In this document: positions 34,854 through 40,430 of the stretch, in pieces | Numbering within the stretch: the stretch's first letter is position 1 | Layout of the letters: each line of letters opens with the position of its first letter | Translations under genes and position numbers: made by a program | Notes under the pieces: generated by a model | The model's input: the letters and a program-made list of their open reading frames with translations, nothing else | Databases searched by the model: none | Told to the model about the DNA's origin: nothing | Assembly: GCF_003666605.1 (NCBI RefSeq) | Contig: NZ_RCIV01000021.1 | Coordinates: 1-40,430, forward strand | DNA from: Propionibacterium australiense | GTDB taxonomy: Bacteria; Actinomycetota; Actinomycetes; Propionibacteriales; Propionibacteriaceae | DNA: 40,430 nt | Direction: 5' to 3'

Positions 34854-36621
34854 GGTGGGCTCCTGCCATGGTCTGGTCCTGCGCAGCCCACAGCCGGGCG
34901 TACTGTCCGCCGGCGGTCAGCAGCTGCTCGTGGGTCCCGGTCTCGGTGATGCGTCCGCCGTCGACGACGGCGATCTGGTCGGCGCCGCGGATGGTCGACA
35001 GGCGGTGGGCGATCATGACGACCGTCCTGCCCTGCGCCAGGCCGGTGATGGCCCGCTGGATCTCCAGCTCCGAGTGGGCGTCGGCCTGGGCCGTGGCCTC
35101 GTCGAGGATGAGGATCGGGGGAGCGGCCAGGAAGGCGCGGGCGATGGTGAGGCGCTGCGCCTCGCCGCCGGACAGGAAGCCCGCGCCCTCGCCGAGCACC
35201 GTGTCGTAGCCGTCGGGCAGGGCCATGATCCGCTCGTGGATGTGCGCCGCTTGCGCCGCTTCGACGATTTCGTCGCGGGTGGCGTCGGTTTTGCCCAGCG
35301 CGATGTTGCCGGCGACTGTGTCGGTGGCCGTCATGACCTCCTGGAAGACGAGCGACATGGATCCCATGAGCTGCCGGCTGGTCTGGTCGCGCACGTCGAC
35401 ACCGCCGATGCTGATCCGGCCGGAGTCGACGTCCCAGAAGCGGGCGATGAGCCTGGCGAGCGTCGACTTGCCGCCGCCGGAGGGGCCGACGAGCGCGGTC
35501 ACCGTGCCGGGACGGCAGGTGAGGCTGACGTCCCTGATGACGGGTTTGCCGGGTTCGTACGAGAAGGACACGTCCTTCAGCTCGATGAGCGAGGGATCCG
35601 CCGTGAGTTCGGCAGGGGCGTCGGGCTCGGGCAGCTCCCCGGCGGACAGCACCTCGACCGTGGACCGGGCCGCCTGGGCCGCCGCGTAGAGCTGTTGGAA
35701 GATCTGCACCAGCGCCATGAGGCCCTCGGGGATGCCCACCCAGACGAGGGCGAAGGCGAGCACCGTCATGGGCCGGGCCCAGCCCATGTGGACGAACCAG
35801 TAGCCGATGCCGGTGGTGAGGGCCAGGGTCGTGGCCGGCTGCATCGCGGCGCCGACGATCGCCACGCCGATTCCCGAGGAGTTCATCCACGACATCGAGA
35901 CGTCGGCGTGGCGCCTGCGGGCTGCGTCGAAACGGCCGAACACCGCGGCGGTCATGCCGAAGTTCTTGACCTCCTTGATGCCGTCGACCATCTCGACGGT
36001 CACCGCGGCGAGCTCGCGCTCGGCGGCCGAGTAGTCCTCGAAGCTCCTGCCCATGGCGCGCAGGCTCGGCAGCACGCACAGGGCGAGCAGCAGCAGCCAG
36101 CCGGCGATGAGTGCGCCGGCGAAGCGGGCGTCCAGCCACAGCAGATAGCCGAAGCCCACCACGACGACCCCCAGGGTGTTCGCCAGGTCGCCCGACAGGT
36201 GCGCGACGAGTGAGTGGATCGAGCTGGTGTCCGAGGTGATCGCCTTGCGGACCACGCCGCTGGAGCGGTCGTTGAACCAGCCGAGCGGCACGTGCGTGAG
36301 CTTGTCGACCAGCCGCAGCCGCAGCTCGTGGCGCAGCGCCGCCTCGGTGCGGTGGTTGGCGCCGACGGCTCCCGTGTAGGCGGCGCCGTGGACCACCATG
36401 GCGACGACGGCCGCCACGACCCAGCCCCACAGGTGCCCCCGGGAGGCGCCCGCCCAGAGCCCCCGGGCGATCTCGACCAGCCCGATGTACGGCACGACCT
36501 TGAGGGCCGAGCCGATGAAGGCGGCCAGCCCGCCCAGCAGCATGGAGCGGTGCGCGCTTGCGGTCAGCTCCCAGATGTTCCCCGGCGCCTGCCCGGCGGC
36601 CGATGCTCGTGCTGTGCTCAT
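34846..36621 (-). CDS. ABC transporter transmembrane-ATPase fusion protein (half-transporter A)
   Basis: A 591-aa half-transporter with an N-terminal membrane domain and ATPase: Walker A GPSGGGKST, signature LSGGEAQR, Walker B ILILDEATAQAD. Both ATP sites of the pair therefore keep catalytic Glu. GAGGAAGC precedes the ATG at 36621. A predicted iron box is 114 bp upstream. Stretches around the phosphate loop share a 43-base identical sequence with half-transporter B. Together they probably form one heterodimer. It is the first gene of this transcription unit. Confidence 0.82.
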   Translation of the reverse strand: MSTARASAAGQAPGNIWELTASAHRSMLLGGLAAFIGSALKVVPYIGLVEIARGLWAGASRGHLWGWVVAAVVAMVVHGAAYTGAVGANHRTEAALRHELRLRLVDKLTHVPLGWFNDRSSGVVRKAITSDTSSIHSLVAHLSGDLANTLGVVVVGFGYLLWLDARFAGALIAGWLLLLALCVLPSLRAMGRSFEDYSAAERELAAVTVEMVDGIKEVKNFGMTAAVFGRFDAARRRHADVSMSWMNSSGIGVAIVGAAMQPATTLALTTGIGYWFVHMGWARPMTVLAFALVWVGIPEGLMALVQIFQQLYAAAQAARSTVEVLSAGELPEPDAPAELTADPSLIELKDVSFSYEPGKPVIRDVSLTCRPGTVTALVGPSGGGKSTLARLIARFWDVDSGRISIGGVDVRDQTSRQLMGSMSLVFQEVMTATDTVAGNIALGKTDATRDEIVEAAQAAHIHERIMALPDGYDTVLGEGAGFLSGGEAQRLTIARAFLAAPPILILDEATAQADAHSELEIQRAITGLAQGRTVVMIAHRLSTIRGADQIAVVDGGRITETGTHEQLLTAGGQYARLWAAQDQTMAGAHHA

Positions 36622-36733
36622 GGAACGCTGCTTCCTCGATGAGTGGTGATGGGTGGGGTTCGCCGACTCGCGGTCACGCGTTGTGATACGGAGCCATGTG
36701 ATGACCCGCCCACGTTCCCTGGATTTTCCTTCG

Positions 36734-36755
36734 CTTAGGCATTCCTAAGATTAGG
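36734..36755 (-). promoter_or_regulatory. Predicted DtxR/IdeR iron box before the ABC pair
   Basis: CTTAGG-catt-CCTAAG is a perfect 6+6 palindrome (36734-36749), followed by a third half-site TTAGG at 36751-36755. Against the DtxR/IdeR consensus it matches about 12 of 19 positions. The layout suits iron-dependent repression of the leftward ABC genes. Confidence 0.55.
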
Positions 36756-36812
36756 CCGAGGGGTATTGGGCGTGGCAAGGGGCTGTTCACCGCGTGGCTG
36801 TCGTCGTGACGT

Positions 36813-37457
36813 TCAGACGATGCCGGCGCGCCTGAACTGCTTGCGCGTCAGCGCGCGCCCCCAGCGGCAGCCGATGACCGCTGCCACGACGCCCAGCACG
36901 CAGAACACGGCCATCGTCAGCGGGTTCAGCAGCTCCGTGCCCACCCGGGCCACCTCAAGGGTGGCGTTGTCGGCGTACTGGTCCAGGTAGGCCTGCTTCA
37001 TCCAGACGAAGGGGATGTACTCGCCGATCGCGTAACAGGCGATGAAGGCGCTGTAGGCGATGGTCATCGACCGGAAGGAGCGGCGCCCGAGCCGGGAGTG
37101 GATGAGCTCGGCGACGATACCGCCGAGGACCGTCATGTAACACATGGAGCCGCCGGGGGCCATCGTGATGAGGCCCAGGCCGAGGATGAGGCCGGTGATG
37201 AGGAAGGAGCCGGGGCGCTGCACCTTGCCGAGCAGGACGGTGAAGATCAGGCCCCCGAAGAGACCGAAGATCACCGGTAGCAGCACCATGATGATCGGCA
37301 CGGCGGCCATGATCATGCCGCAGAACATGAACAGCACGATGTACAAGGCGATGAACACGCCCATCGTCACATAGTCGCGGACCCTCGAGTTCCGGCGCTG
37401 CACACTCTCCGGAGCTGTCGTGAGGGTCTGGGGCGTGGCAGGATCGTTCCGGCTCAT
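36813..37457 (-). CDS. ECF transporter S component (Trep_Strep/MptD-like family)
   Basis: A 214-aa membrane protein with about six hydrophobic segments, typical of substrate-binding S components. Sequence features such as PGGSMCYMTVLGGIVAELI resemble the Trep_Strep/MptD-like group, whose substrate is not known. It follows the fused ATPase gene by 16 bp with AAGGAG as ribosome site. It shows no vitamin-specific signature that I recognise. It sits in the iron-box-controlled unit, so a metal-complex substrate is inferred. Confidence 0.75.
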   Translation of the reverse strand: MSRNDPATPQTLTTAPESVQRRNSRVRDYVTMGVFIALYIVLFMFCGMIMAAVPIIMVLLPVIFGLFGGLIFTVLLGKVQRPGSFLITGLILGLGLITMAPGGSMCYMTVLGGIVAELIHSRLGRRSFRSMTIAYSAFIACYAIGEYIPFVWMKQAYLDQYADNATLEVARVGTELLNPLTMAVFCVLGVVAAVIGCRWGRALTRKQFRRAGIV

Positions 37458-37473
37458 TGTTGTCTCCTTTCTC

Positions 37474-38940
37474 TCAGGATGCGCGCGTGTCGCTGGTCTG
37501 GCTGTGAGCGGCGACGGACTCCAGACGCACCGTGCGGTCGCTGATGCGGATCACGTGGTCGAGGAGCCCGGCGGCGAACTCGCTGTCGTGGGTGATGACG
37601 AGCACGAGCGCGCCGTCCGCGGCCACCTGCCTCAACAGGTCCGACAGGACGCGCATGGTGCCCGCGTCGAGGCCGCTGGTGGGTTCGTCGAGGCAGATGA
37701 CCGGGGCCTGGTTCATGCAGGCCAGGGCTATCCCAAGGCGTTGTTTCTGGCCGCCCGAGAGGGTCAGGGGGTGCTGCTCGGCCATGGCGTCGAGCCTCAT
37801 CCGGGCGAGCAGCTCGTCGGCCCGGCGACGGGTTCCCTCGCCGGGCTCGGGGCCGATGAGCAGCTCGGCGCGCACCGACTCGCCGAGCAGCTGGTACTCG
37901 ACGTCCTGCATGACGTAGGCGCACTCGCGCGTGCGCCGGCGGCGCGACCAGTCGGTGCCGCCGAACCGGACCCGTGCGCCCCGGCAGGCGAGCAGGCCGA
38001 GGATGAACCGGAGCAGCGTCGTCTTGCCGCAGCCGTTGGCGCCGGTGATGCCCACGACACCGCTGGCCGGCAGGCACAGTTCGTCGATCCTCCACAGCAC
38101 GTCGCGGCCGGGGTAGGCGAAGGCGGCAGAGGCGATGCGCAGCCCATCGCCGCTGGCCGGCCCGGTGACCGGCTGCGAGACGACGGCGGGCGGGTGCAGC
38201 TGGCGGAGGCCCCGGTCGGTGAACCACTGCGCGTCCTTGGCGGCGATGTCCTCGGCGTCCAGGTCTGCGACGACGCGTCCGCGGTCCAGGATGACGGCGC
38301 GGTCGAGGACGTCGTCCAGGTAGCCGAGCCGGTGATCGGCGACAACCACCGTCACGCCACGGGACCTGAGCGAGCCGATCACCTCGGTGAGCATGGTCAG
38401 GGCCTCGGTGTCGAGATTGGCGGAGGGCTCGTCGAAGAGCAGGATGCCGGGGCGCAGCATGAGGGCGGCGCCGATGGCCACCTTCTGCTTCTCGCCGCTG
38501 GAGAGCCCCGCCAGAGCCCGGCCCAGCAGGTCCTCGATGCCCACCACGGCCGCGGTCTCGTCGAGCCGCCGGGCGATCTCGGCCGGTTCGACGCCGGCGT
38601 TCTCGCAGGGGAAGGCCAGCTCGCTGCGCACGTCGAAGGTGAAGAACTCCGACCGGGGGTCCTGGAAGACGTAGCCGACGCGGGAGGCCAGCTCGGCCGT
38701 GGTGTGTCCCGTCACCGGGGAGCCGTCGACGAGCACCCGGCCGGTCATCTGTGCCTCGTGGAGGCCCGGGATGAGGCCGTTGATGCAGCGCAGGGCGGTC
38801 GTCTTGCCGCAGCCGGAGGAGCCGGTGAGCAGGACGGTCTGGCCGTCGGGGATGAACAGGTCGATGCCGTCCAGGGCCGGCGGCAGGGGGCCGTCGTCGC
38901 CCGGATAGGCGACGCTGAGGCACTGGAACTCGATGCCCAT
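37474..38940 (-). CDS. ECF transporter double ATPase (fused EcfA1-EcfA2)
   Basis: A 488-aa protein with two complete ABC ATPase domains in one chain. Domain 1: Walker A GSSGCGKTT (40-48), signature LSSGEKQK (147-154), Walker B ILLFDEPSANLD. Domain 2: Walker A GANGCGKTT (300-308), signature LSGGQKQR, Walker B ICLDEPTSGLD. It energises the T and S partners. Starts one base after the T stop, so translation is coupled. The first domain's signature has Ser in place of the usual second Gly. Confidence 0.85.
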   Translation of the reverse strand: MGIEFQCLSVAYPGDDGPLPPALDGIDLFIPDGQTVLLTGSSGCGKTTALRCINGLIPGLHEAQMTGRVLVDGSPVTGHTTAELASRVGYVFQDPRSEFFTFDVRSELAFPCENAGVEPAEIARRLDETAAVVGIEDLLGRALAGLSSGEKQKVAIGAALMLRPGILLFDEPSANLDTEALTMLTEVIGSLRSRGVTVVVADHRLGYLDDVLDRAVILDRGRVVADLDAEDIAAKDAQWFTDRGLRQLHPPAVVSQPVTGPASGDGLRIASAAFAYPGRDVLWRIDELCLPASGVVGITGANGCGKTTLLRFILGLLACRGARVRFGGTDWSRRRRTRECAYVMQDVEYQLLGESVRAELLIGPEPGEGTRRRADELLARMRLDAMAEQHPLTLSGGQKQRLGIALACMNQAPVICLDEPTSGLDAGTMRVLSDLLRQVAADGALVLVITHDSEFAAGLLDHVIRISDRTVRLESVAAHSQTSDTRAS

Positions 38941-38941
38941 C

Positions 38942-39685
38942 TCAGCCGACCAGTACCTTCAGCCCGGCGAGGGCGGCGATGCAGGCGCCCGCCAGCGCCA
39001 CGTCGACGGGCTGGATGCGTGGCGTGACCATGCTGGTGCGGCGGGAGTCGGGGTCGAGGCCCTTGCAGACCGCGGCGGCAGCCAGCTCGTCGGCGATCCG
39101 GCCGGTGCGCATGAGCACGGGGACGACGATGTGCTCGCACTGGGCGACCGGGTGGCGCAGCCAGCGCTTCCAGGCGGGCTGGGCGTGGCGTAGCCGCGCG
39201 CCGGAGCGGATGACCCGGATCTCGCCCACGAGGGTGGGTACGTAGCGGTAGACGACGATGAGGACGACCAGCAGGGCGCCCCGGACGTGGATCCGGTCGA
39301 GGGCGGCCATGACCTCGCCCATGGGGAGCCTGGCGAAGACGAGCAAGGCCGTGACGTAGATCGGGTAGGCCTTCACGACGAGGGTGAGGGCGATCCCGAA
39401 GAAGGGCACCAAGGGGAGGGCGACGCCGAGGATGCACAGCCGTTGGGCGGTCACGAGGAGCACGTAGGCGACAGCCAGCTTCCAGGCCCACCGGTCCATG
39501 CCGAGCACGAGGCACAGGGCGAGCGCGAAGAGGCTTGCCAGGGCCGAGCCGAGGAGGGGCCCGATGATGGCCGACTCGACGGTCATCGACGCGATCATGA
39601 CGAGGCCGGCCCGCAGATCGGGCTTCACCGGGGCCGAGGTCTGAGTGGGTGACAGGGTCTGTGATGTGCAGGTCATTGCATCCAT
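38942..39685 (-). CDS. ECF transporter T component
   Basis: A 247-aa membrane protein (from ATG 39685) of the EcfT family. The two conserved cytoplasmic helices that contact the ATPases carry RSGARLRHA and VCKGLDPDSRR in place of the common Ala-Arg-Gly/Ser motifs; the second reads Cys-Lys-Gly. Start choice is uncertain: TTG 39712 and ATG 39676 are in frame; 39712 would lie within the iron box and near the predicted promoter start. It is the first gene of the T-A-S unit. Confidence 0.75.
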   Translation of the reverse strand: MDAMTCTSQTLSPTQTSAPVKPDLRAGLVMIASMTVESAIIGPLLGSALASLFALALCLVLGMDRWAWKLAVAYVLLVTAQRLCILGVALPLVPFFGIALTLVVKAYPIYVTALLVFARLPMGEVMAALDRIHVRGALLVVLIVVYRYVPTLVGEIRVIRSGARLRHAQPAWKRWLRHPVAQCEHIVVPVLMRTGRIADELAAAAVCKGLDPDSRRTSMVTPRIQPVDVALAGACIAALAGLKVLVG

Positions 39686-39704
39686 CAGTCGAGTGTTCCT
39701 ATGC

Positions 39705-39746
39705 TTAGGCAAGACTAACCTATATCTTCTAGGTATTTCGAGTCAA
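39705..39746 (-). promoter_or_regulatory. Promoter and DtxR/IdeR-type iron box of the ECF operon
   Basis: On the minus strand TTGACT (39741-39746) and TATAGG (39719-39724), 16 bp apart, form a promoter. TTAGGCAAGACTAACCTAT (39705-39723) matches 15 of 19 positions of the DtxR/IdeR consensus and overlaps the -10 box. Iron-bound regulator would block transcription. Only ~100 bp separate the ECF start and the MFS start, so it may also act on the latter. Confidence 0.65.
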
Positions 39747-39786
39747 TCCGTGTCCGAACAGGTCTGCTGTCATGATGGAGGTTTTT

Positions 39787-40170
39787 ATGGGTGATCGGCA
39801 CGGTTCCAACGTCGATATGGAGATCGTTGAGCGTAGTGGGCGTACCGTCGCCAAGACGTGGCCTGGCCATGATCAAGTGCGCTGGCGAGTGGTTCTGGCG
39901 GCGGCCGCTGCGATGACTGTCGAAGGGTATGATTTAAACATCTACGGCAGTGTTTTGCCGTTTTTGACCGCCGATGAGAATCTTGGCATGACAACGGGGG
40001 CTGCTGGCCTTGTGGGATCGGCGGTGTTCTGTGGCATGCTCGTCGGAGGGTTGTGTGTAGGACGGCTCAGTGCACGACTGTCGCAGGTCAGGGTGTTGCG
40101 TTGGGGGATCGTTGTCTTCTCTGCTGCCATGTTCGGTGCCAGCTTCGTAGCGCATGCGATGTGGCTTTGA
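39787..40170 (+). pseudogene. MFS transporter, N-terminal third, interrupted by an insertion sequence
   Basis: A 127-aa fragment (family proteins are about 430-450 aa). It holds the first membrane helices, with MTVEGYDLNIYGSVLPFL and GSAVFCGMLVGGLCVGRLSARL; this resembles the aromatic acid:H+ symporter branch. GGAGG five bases before the ATG at 39787 sets the start. The stop TGA at 40168 coincides with the start of the IS end, so the stop comes from the insertion. Codons are richer in A/T than in the neighbours, suggesting different ancestry. The remainder, if present, lies beyond the element. Confidence 0.7.
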
Positions 40171-40430
40171 AGTGCTTGGTGTTTTTCGGACAGTGGGTGA
40201 AATGATCGTGAGGTAGAATTAGATCATGTCGGCACCGAAATACAGTGCGGAGTTCAAGGAACAAGTCGTTCTCGAGGTCGTCCAGAAGTCCAAGCCGATC
40301 GCCGAGGTCGCCAGGTCGTACGGGCTTGTGGCGCAGACAGTCGGGAACTGGGTCGCGAAATGGCGGAAAGAACACCCCGATCCCAGCACTGATGGCACCA
40401 CCGCGGAAGAACACGCCGAAATCAGACGCC
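40168..40430 (+). mobile_element. Left end of an IS3-family insertion sequence (partial)
   Basis: The putative terminus starts with TGAAGTGCTTGG at the MFS break and runs out of the window. It contains orfA. The other end, target duplication and orfB are outside. The boundary is inferred from the transporter truncation, not from a seen terminal repeat pair. Confidence 0.6.
40226..40430 (+). CDS. IS3-family transposase OrfA (partial)
   Basis: The first 68 codons of an OrfA-type protein continue past the window edge. KYSAEFKEQVVLEVVQKSK followed by IAEVARSYGLVAQTVGNWV is the helix-turn-helix of IS3-family OrfA, and EEHAEIRR begins the leucine-zipper region. In IS3 elements OrfA binds the terminal repeats and fuses to OrfB by frameshift. 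The ATG at 40226 begins the recognisable domain. Confidence 0.8.
   Translation, partial: MSAPKYSAEFKEQVVLEVVQKSKPIAEVARSYGLVAQTVGNWVAKWRKEHPDPSTDGTTAEEHAEIRR

Overview
The window is high-G+C DNA with densely packed operons, frequent GTG starts and long G+C hairpins as terminators. Together with lactate use (LctP permease plus LutABC), a DtxR/IdeR-type iron box and MetB-type methionine synthesis, this points to an actinobacterium. A lactate-using Propionibacteriaceae-like organism is my best inference, but there is no rRNA or other marker to settle the species.

Layout. 1-2460: the end of an unrecognised gene, then a PadR regulator and a UbiB/AarF-family kinase-like membrane protein read leftward. 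2573-11270: a carbohydrate locus. It has a leftward operon (alcohol dehydrogenase, galactitol-type PTS IIB, IIC and IIA, class II aldolase, PfkB sugar-phosphate kinase, GatD-like dehydrogenase). Facing it is a PRD/EIIA-containing transcription activator followed by a second, FucA-like class II aldolase. The control region between them carries a 45-bp imperfect palindrome. 11271-14464: a hairpin terminator, a ribbon-helix-helix/RelE toxin-antitoxin pair, and an asparagine permease-asparaginase operon. 14737-17066: overlapping cysS and rlmB, with three degenerate copies of a repeat at exactly 61-bp pitch upstream of cysS. 17258-22989: a FadR-type regulator diverging from lactate permease and lutABC, with a 19-bp palindrome inside the predicted lactate promoter. 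23173-26333: a small acidic hypothetical protein, a DUF4032 kinase-like protein, and metB. 26492-32972: a sugar-ABC ATPase gene diverging from a methionine importer operon (metN, metI, two tandem metQ genes) and an M20 amidohydrolase. The metN upstream region is long and rich in inverted repeats. 33114-39685: a probable iron-regulated uptake island with two ABC membrane-ATPase half-transporters and a complete ECF module (S, fused double ATPase, T). Predicted DtxR/IdeR boxes lie before both transcription units. 39787-40430: the first part of an MFS transporter gene cut off by the left end of an IS3-family element that runs out of the window.

How the genes work together (inference). The cell takes up a polyol by PTS, oxidises and phosphorylates it, and cleaves it with fuculose-type aldolases. 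It oxidises L-lactate through LutABC under a lactate-sensing repressor. It imports methionine or derivatives through MetNIQ and can deacylate N-acyl amino acids. It imports a metal chelate or related nutrient through the iron-box-controlled ECF/ABC island. The most promising little-described systems are the two-aldolase polyol pathway, the iron-boxed ECF + paired ABC island, and the structured region upstream of metN.
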